From: CAWBRY01 sp963791295
Lineage (GTDB): Bacteria > Bacteroidota > Bacteroidia > Chitinophagales > Chitinophagaceae
Direction: 5' to 3'
NCBI GenBank assembly: GCA_963791295.1
Contig: CAWBRY010000001.1
Location: forward strand, 1,364,001-1,428,000
DNA length: 64,000 nt
Of this stretch, positions 50,231 through 58,611 are shown one piece after another (positions within the stretch are counted from its first letter, which is position 1; each line of letters starts with the position of its first letter). A program made the translations under genes and the position numbers. The notes below the pieces were generated by a model. It ran no database searches and was not told the DNA's origin. It was given only the letters and a program-made list of their open reading frames with translations.

Positions 50231-50604
50231 TAACTCTTAATTTTTAGTTTCTCCTTTAATATATTAAAATCGAGTGGTTTTGTCAGGAAATCATCAGCGC
50301 CGAGCCGGATGGCCTGGTTATAATTCTCGGGATCAGCGTACGCAGTAATCATCATCACCACGGGAGGAGGGGAACTAAATTTTTGTTTGATGTTCTGAAG
50401 CAATTCCAGGCCGCTCATACCCGGCATATTGATATCCGAAAGAATCAGGACCGCTTCATGCACATGATTGGTTAGATAGGAGAGAGCCTCTTCTCCGGAA
50501 TAAGCAAAGGCAAACTCGATCTGGTGATCTCGAATCTCTTTCCGGAAGCGTTGCTCAAACAATGTTTGAATATCCTTTTCATCGTCGACGACTAAGATTT
50601 TCAT
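50230..50604 (-). CDS. Single-domain response regulator
   Basis: This 124-aa CheY-type receiver has the acidic pocket VVDDEKDI, phosphoacceptor Asp57 in ILSDINMPGMSG, Thr/Ala switch region MMITAYADPE, and Lys in FLTKPLDF. It has no output domain. It is 1 base overlapped by the receiver-cyclase gene, and its sequence (FRKEIRDHQIEFAF) is clearly paralogous to the receiver of that fusion (FRQKIREHQYEFYF). It may compete for phosphoryl groups or act as a phosphate sink. Confidence 0.92.
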   Translation of the reverse strand: MKILVVDDEKDIQTLFEQRFRKEIRDHQIEFAFAYSGEEALSYLTNHVHEAVLILSDINMPGMSGLELLQNIKQKFSSPPPVVMMITAYADPENYNQAIRLGADDFLTKPLDFNILKEKLKIKS

Positions 50605-50686
50605 TTGATGATTTACATTTAGTTCAGAAGATGTGGCTGAATATATTACGAGTAAAAATATACTGAATTCGGGAAACTATTGATGG

Positions 50687-52654
50687 TTATTTCGCCGGCA
50701 ATTCAATGATGAAATTAGTGTATTCCCCTTCTTTTGCTTCCACCCTCAATTCGCCACCGTGTGCCTTAACAATATCGTAAGATAAGGAAAGACCTAAGCC
50801 CGTTCCCTGACCGGTCGGCTTGGTGGTGAAGAAAGGCTGAAATATCTTTTCCATGATCCTTTGCGGAATGCCGTTGCCATTGTCAGCAACAATAAGTATA
50901 GCTTTTGGTTCCGCAGAAGGTGAGATTTTAAGATGTGTCTTCAGGGTCACCGTTGGCTCATAGCCAGGAATTTTTTCTTTATTTTTTTCATTAACGGCAT
51001 AAAATGCATTGTTGATCAGGTTGAGAAGCACCCGGCCGAAGTCCTGCGATATTACGTTTAGTTTAGGGAATTTGGGATCAAACTCATTTTTAAGGGTAGC
51101 ATTGAAATTCTTTTCCTTGGCACGAAAGCCATGGTAGGCTAGCCGGAAATATTCATCGGCCATCGCGTTCAGATCTGTAAGTTCTTTTTGGCCAGCACTG
51201 CTACGGCTATGTTGCAGCATGCCTTTAACAATGGAATCGGCTCTCCTTCCATGTTCATTTATTTTTTCTTCATTCTTTATTACGTCACTTGCAAGCAAAC
51301 TTACTTCCGCCAGATTTCCTTTCTGAATCTCATCTCTCAATTCCGTCAGCAGTTCCTTGTTCAGGTCAGAAAAATTATTGACGAAGTTTAGCGGATTCTG
51401 TATTTCGTGAGCAATACCAGCGGTCAACTCTCCCAGGGAAGCCATTTTTTCCGACTGGACTAATTGGGCCTGGGTGGCCTTGAGGTCCTTGTATGCCCTT
51501 TCAATCTGGTAATTGGCTTTTTGCTTTTGACGATTATTGCGCCACAGGATAAAAGCTAAAGACAATAAGACGACAATACCTCCTATCAGCGCATAGGTCC
51601 TTATTCGACCCTTATATTGATCTTCCTTTGTTTTGATCTCCCGCTGTCTTTGTTCTTCATTAAAAACGAATTGTTGAAAGGCTTGCATTTTGGCCGGGCT
51701 ATAAACAGAATCTCTTGTTTCCGACAACACTTTCATGTATTTGTATGTGCTGTCCAGGTTATGTTGTGAATCGAAGGCCCTGGAAAGTATGGTAGCGGCA
51801 TCTACTGCATATTCACTAAAATCGTGGTGTTGACAAATTTGAAGAGAAAGGCGGGCGTAATAAATGCATGAATCGACATGCCCTGTTTTATTCAAGGCAT
51901 TGGCTAAACTATAATAGCTTCTGGCCAGGAAATAGGCGTTGTTATATGTTTTGCTTTGCTCCCCGGCAAGACGAAAATATTCTTTCGCGACTTCTACCTT
52001 ACCTGATTGCATATACACATTCCCCAATACAATTGATCCCAGCGCACTGTATTGTTTGTATCGCTTCGATGTTGGCATGACGTCGTATCCTCTTTTAGCA
52101 AACCACAGCGCTGAATCGGGTTTCTTTAATCTCAGGTAAACAAGCGCCAGCCGCGAATAATTTGGCCATATATCCCCTTCCGGACCGTGAATGTCGCTAT
52201 TCCATTGAATCGCCGTTTTAAACAGAGAAATTGCCGTTGAATAATTCTCCATTTCCTGGTTTAGAACTGCGAGAAGATATTGAACCGTACCCCAGGCATG
52301 CGGCCATTGATTTTTTATTTTTGTTGATATCTCATCGTTTTTGAGAGTTACCTCGAGTGCTTTGGAATAATTTGCCTGACAATTGTAAGCAAAGAAAAGA
52401 CTTCTCAGTCCCAAGAAACTACCATAAGGGTAGTTGATTTTTTCTGCCAGGGCTATGGTCTTCTGGGCATAGAGAATGGAACTATCAAATTGATTGAAAC
52501 CGAAGTAGTCGGCCAATTTGGCTAACGCAAGAACTTTGATCGTATCTTCTTTGGGACTGCTTGCATCGTGATACAACGTGTGCAGTGGCGATTCCTGTAC
52601 AGAAGCTTTCAGGCAATTGAATACCATCAGACAAATAAAAATCCAGGATTTCAT
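50687..52654 (-). CDS. TPR-transmembrane sensor histidine kinase
   Basis: This 655-aa protein has a signal peptide (ATG at 52654: MKSWIFICLMVFNCLKA), a periplasmic region of TPR-like helices (about 30-350), a transmembrane helix near residues 362-380, a short coiled coil, and a HisKA/HATPase_c pair. The phosphoacceptor His is in ELTAGIAHEIQNPLNF, the N box in LLNLINNAFYAV, G1 in VADNGNGIP and G2 in TGQGTGLGLSLSYDIVKAHGG. The upstream start at 52687 would overlap the next gene. It is one of three tandem paralogues here. Confidence 0.94.
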   Translation of the reverse strand: MKSWIFICLMVFNCLKASVQESPLHTLYHDASSPKEDTIKVLALAKLADYFGFNQFDSSILYAQKTIALAEKINYPYGSFLGLRSLFFAYNCQANYSKALEVTLKNDEISTKIKNQWPHAWGTVQYLLAVLNQEMENYSTAISLFKTAIQWNSDIHGPEGDIWPNYSRLALVYLRLKKPDSALWFAKRGYDVMPTSKRYKQYSALGSIVLGNVYMQSGKVEVAKEYFRLAGEQSKTYNNAYFLARSYYSLANALNKTGHVDSCIYYARLSLQICQHHDFSEYAVDAATILSRAFDSQHNLDSTYKYMKVLSETRDSVYSPAKMQAFQQFVFNEEQRQREIKTKEDQYKGRIRTYALIGGIVVLLSLAFILWRNNRQKQKANYQIERAYKDLKATQAQLVQSEKMASLGELTAGIAHEIQNPLNFVNNFSDLNKELLTELRDEIQKGNLAEVSLLASDVIKNEEKINEHGRRADSIVKGMLQHSRSSAGQKELTDLNAMADEYFRLAYHGFRAKEKNFNATLKNEFDPKFPKLNVISQDFGRVLLNLINNAFYAVNEKNKEKIPGYEPTVTLKTHLKISPSAEPKAILIVADNGNGIPQRIMEKIFQPFFTTKPTGQGTGLGLSLSYDIVKAHGGELRVEAKEGEYTNFIIELPAK

Positions 52655-52667
52655 TGAAGTGTATTGT

Positions 52668-54740
52668 TTATTTCGCTGGTAATTCAATTATAAACTCAGT
52701 GTATTCGCCTTCCCTGGTATCCACTTTTATTTCGCCATCATGGGCTTTAATAATGTCATAACTCAAAGATAAACCCAGGCCGGTGCCCTGACCCGTGGGT
52801 TTGGTCGTAAAAAAGGGTTGAAAGATTTTTTCCACCACTTTTTGAGGAATGCCCATACCATTATCCCTGACCCGGATCTCCAATTTATCGCCAACTTTTC
52901 TGGTAACGACTGAAAGTTGAGGTTCGAATTCGGATGTTATTGAAGGTTCTGCTCCGTTTGATCTGATTGTAAGACTCCTCTTTTCTGAAACAGAATAGAA
53001 AGCATTTGTGAAGAGATTCAAGAATACGCGGCCAATATCCTGGGGAATAACGTTGATCTTTTCGATACGCGGATCAAAGTCCGTATTCATCGTGACATTG
53101 AATGAGTTGTCTTTTGCCCGCATGCCATGGTAACTAAGCCGGAGGCATTCCTCCGCCAATACATTAATATCCGATAGTTCCTTTTGACCCGAGCTTGCCC
53201 GGCTATGTTGCAACATCCCTTTGACTATGCCATCGGCCCTTTTTCCATGAAAATTGATCTTTTGTTCGTTATCCCTGATATCTTTTGAAATGTCGAGCGC
53301 TTCTTCCTTTTCATTGCTTTGCAACTTGGCTATTAGTTCATCGATCAATTCTGTATTGATGTCCGAGAAGTTGTTGACAAAGTTGAGCGGATTCTGTATT
53401 TCATGGGCAATGCCTGCAGTGAGTTCTCCCAGTGAAGCCATCTTTTCGGATTGGATCAATTGCTTCTGGGTGGCTCTTAAAGAAGTAAGAGCTGATTCCA
53501 ACTCCTTTTTTTGGCGTGAAAGCAAAGCGTTAGCTTTTTTGCGATGACGACTATTTCTAGCCAACAAAATGGCGATGAAGACAAAGATGACCAGGCCGGC
53601 AATCAGTGCATACATCCGGAATTTGATCCGGTAAGCGGTTTTTGCCGCCTCGATCTGTTGTTTCCTTTGCTGTTCGTCAAAATCAATATTTTGGAACTGT
53701 TGCGCCTGTTTGGAATTGAAAAGGCTGTCATTGATCTTAATGATGAATGATTGGTATTTAACGGCGCTATCACTGACATTTTTGGTTTTGTAATAGTCGG
53801 CCAGGGCCGTGTAAGATCTTAATAAGAGTTCAGGGGCGTTGAGGGCATAGGCGCTGGGTAAACCACTGTTTATATATGGTAGGACGGAATCCAATCTGCC
53901 CGATTGTTTATGTAGATCAGCCAGCGCGAGGTTGGCGGCAACAATTCCCCTAAGGTATCCCTGTTCTGCGCTGGCGTCGCGGCCCCTTCTAAAATATTCA
54001 GCCGCCAACTGTTTATCTCCTTTGGCCGAATACGCTCTTGCTAGATTTATCAGCATGCTGCCGACATAACGTTTATATCCAACTTGTAAGGCCTGACTAT
54101 AGGCTCGTTTTCCAGTTATCAACGCGGAATCGACTTTTTTCAAGGTTAAATATGCCCTGCCCAGGGTTGAATTGGCTATGCTCGCCGCGCGCAGGTTTCC
54201 CGTCTGTTCCGCGTATTGCTGAGCCAATAGATAATGAACAAGTGCCTTCTCATGGCTATTATTGTTCCCATACAATATGCCGGTGTATTGATGAATTCGC
54301 GCCAATTTGGTCAAGCGCTGAATGTGCGGGGAAGTTGTTCTATCGGTAAACTCATCTGTTGGTGGAAACCTGGCACTAAGTACATGATCTTCACTCTTTG
54401 GATCCTCCGCGGTAAGGATACCGGGCAGGAGTAGTTGTAAAGCTCTGGGATAGTTGCCCATATTAAGGGATGCATATCCCATTTCCCCAATAGCATGAAG
54501 TTCCTCAAGTTTGAGATTTAATTTCTTCGATATCGACAATTCCTTATTTGCGTAATAATAGGCGCTATCGGGACTGCTTTCGGTGTATTCATTCGACAGT
54601 CTTGCATAGATCAGCATTCTTAGCGTATCATTTTGCTCAATGGCATCCTGATGCCGCAAGCTATCAAGCTGGGAATGCTGAGCTAAGGCAGACTGAATGA
54701 AAAAAGTGAGCAGCGATGTGTAGGCAATTCTCTGGATCAT
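52668..54740 (-). CDS. TPR-transmembrane sensor histidine kinase
   Basis: This 690-aa kinase starts with a signal peptide at ATG 54740 (MIQRIAYTSLLTFFIQSALAQ); an upstream ATG at 54815 would add 25 unsupported residues. It shares order and motifs with its neighbours: TPRs, transmembrane helix, GIAHEIQNPLNFVNNFSD, HGKRADGIVKGMLQHSR, NLFTNAFYSV, RDNGMGIP and GTGLGLSLSYDIIKAHDG. It also shares the C-terminal ending EYTEFIIELPAK. It is likely to signal to the receivers downstream (inference). Confidence 0.94.
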   Translation of the reverse strand: MIQRIAYTSLLTFFIQSALAQHSQLDSLRHQDAIEQNDTLRMLIYARLSNEYTESSPDSAYYYANKELSISKKLNLKLEELHAIGEMGYASLNMGNYPRALQLLLPGILTAEDPKSEDHVLSARFPPTDEFTDRTTSPHIQRLTKLARIHQYTGILYGNNNSHEKALVHYLLAQQYAEQTGNLRAASIANSTLGRAYLTLKKVDSALITGKRAYSQALQVGYKRYVGSMLINLARAYSAKGDKQLAAEYFRRGRDASAEQGYLRGIVAANLALADLHKQSGRLDSVLPYINSGLPSAYALNAPELLLRSYTALADYYKTKNVSDSAVKYQSFIIKINDSLFNSKQAQQFQNIDFDEQQRKQQIEAAKTAYRIKFRMYALIAGLVIFVFIAILLARNSRHRKKANALLSRQKKELESALTSLRATQKQLIQSEKMASLGELTAGIAHEIQNPLNFVNNFSDINTELIDELIAKLQSNEKEEALDISKDIRDNEQKINFHGKRADGIVKGMLQHSRASSGQKELSDINVLAEECLRLSYHGMRAKDNSFNVTMNTDFDPRIEKINVIPQDIGRVFLNLFTNAFYSVSEKRSLTIRSNGAEPSITSEFEPQLSVVTRKVGDKLEIRVRDNGMGIPQKVVEKIFQPFFTTKPTGQGTGLGLSLSYDIIKAHDGEIKVDTREGEYTEFIIELPAK

Positions 54741-54871
54741 CAATCTTTGATGTATTTCACATGACCATGCAATCCTCTCTATTTTAAAGAGATGCATCAA
54801 ACCGCAATGACCCAAAGTTACGCATTGATTCTGTTTATTTTGCTTGTTCCGTCCGCTTTTGGTCGAAGGCC

Positions 54872-56929
54872 TTACTTCGCAGGCAACTCAATGATAAATT
54901 CGGTATACTCACCTTCCCTGGTCATGACTTTAATTTCCCCTCCATGAGCCTTAACAATATCATAAGATAATGAAAGTCCCAGTCCCGTTCCCTGACCGGT
55001 AGGCTTAGTTGTGAAGAATGGTTGGAATATTCTATCGAGGTTTTTTTCCTGAATGCCGTTGCCGTTGTCTTTTACGGAAATAAGAATCTTATTTGCATCG
55101 GTTCGAGTAGTTACGTAGACGATTGGTTGATAATTACTCTCTCCAAGCGAGGCAGCGAACTTTTTTTGCTTTTCAAAGACGGCGTAAAATGCATTATTTA
55201 TTAAGTTCAAAAGTACCCTGCCAAAATCCTGAGGAATTAAGTCGATGCTGGGTAGTTGAGGGTCTAATGCTGTCTTCATATCGACATTGAAGTTCTTTTC
55301 CTTTGCCCGGAAGCCATGATAAGCTAACCTTAAAAATTCGTCTGCGAGTGCATTTATATCGGTTGGTTCCTTTGTAGCGTTCGGCGTTCGGCTATGTTGA
55401 AGCATGCCTTTTACGATCGATTCGGCTCTCCTTCCATGATGACTTATTTTTTCTTCATTATCTATCACATCAGTTGCGATGGCTTTCACCTCGTCCAGAT
55501 TTCCTTTCAAGATCTCTGCCTTCAATTCATCTAGCAATTCTTTGTTGATATCTGAAAAATTATTTACAAAATTCAATGGATTTTGAATTTCGTGTGCGAT
55601 ACCGGCAGTGAGCTCTCCCAGGGAAGCCATTTTCTCAGCATGAATAAGTTGCGCCTGTGTAGTCTTGAGATTAATGAGTGCTGTCTCCAATTCAATTTTT
55701 TGTCGTTGCAGAACCAGGTTCGATTTCCGGCGGTGGCGGCTGATACGCCAGAGAAAAATAGCGGCCAGTAAGAAGATGGCTAATCCACCCATCAGCAAAT
55801 ATTTTTCGAGTCTTTTCTGATAATCTTTTCTCGCTTCTTCCATATTCTCGCGGCGTTGCTGGTCGCTAAAATCAATATTTTGAAACTGTTGAACCTGTTT
55901 GGAATTAAAAAGATTGTCATTGATCTCGATGATCATTCCCTGAAATTTTAAGATGCTGTCTTTTTCGCCGGTTAATCTATAGATTCCCGCAAGAGCATTG
56001 TAGGCCCTTAGCAGGAGAGAAGGAGAATTCAAAGTTTGAGCTACTGCCAATGCATTATTTGCATAATAGAGGCCGGAATCCAAATGACCCGATTTTGTAT
56101 GCAGCTCCGATACATAAATATTCCCGGCTACAACACCCCTCAAGTAGTTTTGTTCGCGGCTTGCATCAATGGCCTGGTGAAAATACTTTTCAGATAATTC
56201 AGCGTTGTTCATGGCCGATTGAATTCTTCCAAGATTCAGCAAAATGCTCCCAAGAAATCTTTTGTATCCGGTTTTCATTGATATTTGATAGGCCATCTGT
56301 TCGTAAATCATGGCCGAGTCCAGCTTTTTTGCAGTAAGATAGGCCCGGCCGATCGTCAGGTAAACCAGGGAAAGTGCGCGGTCACTGCCCGAGTTTTCCA
56401 TGATTCGGAGAGCTTGCCGGTCATGGTATAGTTCTTTTTCTAAATTATTGGTACTTCCGTACAAAGTCCCGATCAAATTATGGGTGCGTGCAAGCATATG
56501 CACACGCTGAGTACGTGGGCTGAGCGGACTGACAAAAAACATGTCAGGACTAAGGTATTTTTCCGGGAGAACATTTTTTTCACTCTTAGGATCTTCTGCG
56601 ATGGCGAGCGCTTCCAGGGAATATTCCAAGGCTTTGGGATAGTTACCCAGATTATTTAATGCATATCCCATTTGGCCCAGAGCATAAGACTCTGTCACGC
56701 GAAGTCTTAATTTCCTTGCGACAGCCAACATTTGATTTGCAAAATAAAAAGCGCTATCGGGTCTCGTCTCATCAAAAGTCGATGAGATAATGCCAAGATT
56801 GAAAATCTTCAATGAATCATTTGTAGTTGTAGCGATCTCTCTTTTCAGACTATCTATACCCGGTTCCTGGGAATGGAGATTTATTGCAACTGAAATCGAC
56901 AAAAAGATAGTAGCAAAATGTTTGCGCAT
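54872..56929 (-). CDS. TPR-transmembrane sensor histidine kinase
   Basis: This 685-aa paralogue has signal peptide MRKHFATIFLSISVAINLHS, TPR repeats (around 60-340), a transmembrane helix near residues 393-411, and the conserved kinase core GIAHEIQNPLNFVNNFSDIN, HHGRRAESIVKGMLQHSR, LLNLINNAFYAV, VKDNGNGI and GTGLGLSLSYDIVKAHGG. The TPR region differs in detail from the other two kinases, while the catalytic half is nearly superimposable, as expected for sensors with different inputs and a shared output. Confidence 0.94.
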   Translation of the reverse strand: MRKHFATIFLSISVAINLHSQEPGIDSLKREIATTTNDSLKIFNLGIISSTFDETRPDSAFYFANQMLAVARKLRLRVTESYALGQMGYALNNLGNYPKALEYSLEALAIAEDPKSEKNVLPEKYLSPDMFFVSPLSPRTQRVHMLARTHNLIGTLYGSTNNLEKELYHDRQALRIMENSGSDRALSLVYLTIGRAYLTAKKLDSAMIYEQMAYQISMKTGYKRFLGSILLNLGRIQSAMNNAELSEKYFHQAIDASREQNYLRGVVAGNIYVSELHTKSGHLDSGLYYANNALAVAQTLNSPSLLLRAYNALAGIYRLTGEKDSILKFQGMIIEINDNLFNSKQVQQFQNIDFSDQQRRENMEEARKDYQKRLEKYLLMGGLAIFLLAAIFLWRISRHRRKSNLVLQRQKIELETALINLKTTQAQLIHAEKMASLGELTAGIAHEIQNPLNFVNNFSDINKELLDELKAEILKGNLDEVKAIATDVIDNEEKISHHGRRAESIVKGMLQHSRTPNATKEPTDINALADEFLRLAYHGFRAKEKNFNVDMKTALDPQLPSIDLIPQDFGRVLLNLINNAFYAVFEKQKKFAASLGESNYQPIVYVTTRTDANKILISVKDNGNGIQEKNLDRIFQPFFTTKPTGQGTGLGLSLSYDIVKAHGGEIKVMTREGEYTEFIIELPAK

Positions 56930-56942
56930 TTAGGATTTCTGT

Positions 56943-57737
56943 TTAATAGTGTTGCATGAAGATCCGAATGAAAACAATGATGCTCATACCCAGTATGATC
57001 CAACCTAAAGCCGGCTTTAACTGCCTATCCGGGATAAATCGCAGCATCCAGGACCCGATCAGGATGCCAATGATTGCCAGCGCTGAAAAAACAGATAGGA
57101 AAAAATAATCGAGGGAAGCGGCTGCCTGAAGATTTCCAAGAATTCCTACCAGACAATTAACCGTAATGATGCAAAGACTGGTGCCGATAGCATTTTTTAA
57201 AGGAAGTCCGGCGAACAGGACAAGTGAAGGAACAATGATGAATCCGCCCCCCACTCCAATGAATCCCGTGATAGCACCCGTAACGCAACCCAACAAAATG
57301 AGACGAGTATAACTTTGCCTGTCGATATCGCCCGCATAGCGTTTGCTTCTGATCATCGACCAGCCGGCGACCAGCATGACGATCGAAAAGATGATCATGA
57401 TGAAAAGTGGTTTCGTTATGGCTTCTTCGCCGAAGTAAAAAAGAATAGGAGGGATCAATGCAAGCACCCACTTGCGCATGATGAAAAGAACAATAACAGA
57501 AGGGACCCCAAACAAGACCGCAATTTTATAGTCGATATTATGCATTCGATAGTGATGTATCGAACCGGAGATGGCGCTCAACCCTACAATAAATAAAGAA
57601 TAGGTGGTTGCCAGAACGGGGTTAATGTCAAAGAAAAAAACGAGCACGGGTATTGCCAGTATAGAACCTCCTCCACCCACGAGTCCAAGTGAAAGGCCAA
57701 TCAACAGAGAGAGAAAGTATCCCGCTATCTCAATCAT
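56943..57737 (-). CDS. Sulfite exporter TauE/SafE family permease
   Basis: This 264-aa polytopic protein has about eight helices in two halves, each with the family signature: GLVGGGGSILAIPVLVFF near residue 18 and GFIGVGGGFIIVPSLVLF near 150. The ATG at 57737 is chosen; the one at 57806 lies within the upstream kinase remnant. TauE/SafE proteins export sulfite, sulfoacetate or other organic anions. It sits among kinase genes, 13 bp after one and 31 bp before the next, so it may be cotranscribed. Confidence 0.9.
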   Translation of the reverse strand: MIEIAGYFLSLLIGLSLGLVGGGGSILAIPVLVFFFDINPVLATTYSLFIVGLSAISGSIHHYRMHNIDYKIAVLFGVPSVIVLFIMRKWVLALIPPILFYFGEEAITKPLFIMIIFSIVMLVAGWSMIRSKRYAGDIDRQSYTRLILLGCVTGAITGFIGVGGGFIIVPSLVLFAGLPLKNAIGTSLCIITVNCLVGILGNLQAAASLDYFFLSVFSALAIIGILIGSWMLRFIPDRQLKPALGWIILGMSIIVFIRIFMQHY

Positions 57738-57768
57738 AGTGTCATTCGATACATTTTGCGCCTGTGAT

Positions 57769-58563
57769 CTAATCCGTGATGGGAATATGAATAATAAATT
57801 CTGCACCCTCTCCTTCCTTCGTCTCTACTTTCAGTTCACCTCCATGTGCTTTAATGATGTCATAGGCCAATGAAAGCCCCAAACCTGTTCCGTGACCCGT
57901 GGGTTTAGTGGTAAAGAAGGGCTGGAATATTTTATCCTTCACTCTCGTAGGAATGCCATTGCCATTGTCTTTTACAGATATTTCTACCCCGCCATTATTT
58001 TTCTTAGTAGTCAATAAAATAGCCGGTTCATAGTTAGCGCCAACCTGTTTTTTCTTTTCGGTAACCGCATAAAATCCATTGTTAAATAAGTTTAGCAAAA
58101 CTCTACCGATATCTTGTGGAATGACTTTGATGTTTCCATTGCCATCTTTGTCGGCAGACAGGCGTTCGTCATATTCTGTTTTCATCGATGCATTAAAGGA
58201 TTTGTCTTTGGCTCTTAAACCGTGATACGCTAACCTCAAATACTCATCAGCCAGTTTATTAATATCTGTGGGTTCTTTTATCAGGCTGCTGGTACGGCTA
58301 TGTTGCAGCATCCCCTTCACAATAGCATCAGCCCTTTTGCCGTGATGAAGGATCTTACTTAGGTTTGCGCTGCATAGCCATGGTTCTTGCACGAACGCTT
58401 TCCAGCGATGCTTGAATTTGTTGGGTCTTTCGTGATTAGATTCTGCAATAGTAATTTCTTTATCAAGACCGCTCAGCTCTTTTGAGAGGTGATCTTTTTT
58501 GTCAGGCGTTAAATTATTATCCTGCCGAACAAAATCGAGTAACCTTTGAAGATGTTGGTTCAT
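57769..58563 (-). pseudogene. Histidine kinase remnant lacking the phosphoacceptor region
   Basis: The 264-codon frame retains an N-terminal coiled region (LLDFVRQDNNLTPDKKDHL), then jumps directly to HHGKRADAIVKGMLQHSR, an N box NLFNNGFYAV, G1 VKDNGNGIP and G2 GHGTGLGLSLAYDIIKAHGG. The HEIQNPLNF phosphoacceptor segment and everything before it, seen in the other kinases here, is absent. The junction residues (HRWKAFVQEPWLCSAN) look out of frame: shifting frame there gives QIQASLESVRARTMAMQR, a motif I recall from Bacteroidota multidomain kinases. So this is probably a deleted and frameshifted kinase. The remaining ATPase could still be expressed; degraded rather than intact is the better reading. 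Confidence 0.6.
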
Positions 58564-58611
58564 TTATGCGTGATATGAAAGAAATGCGCTGCCTTTGGAA
58601 TCGACTGCTCA

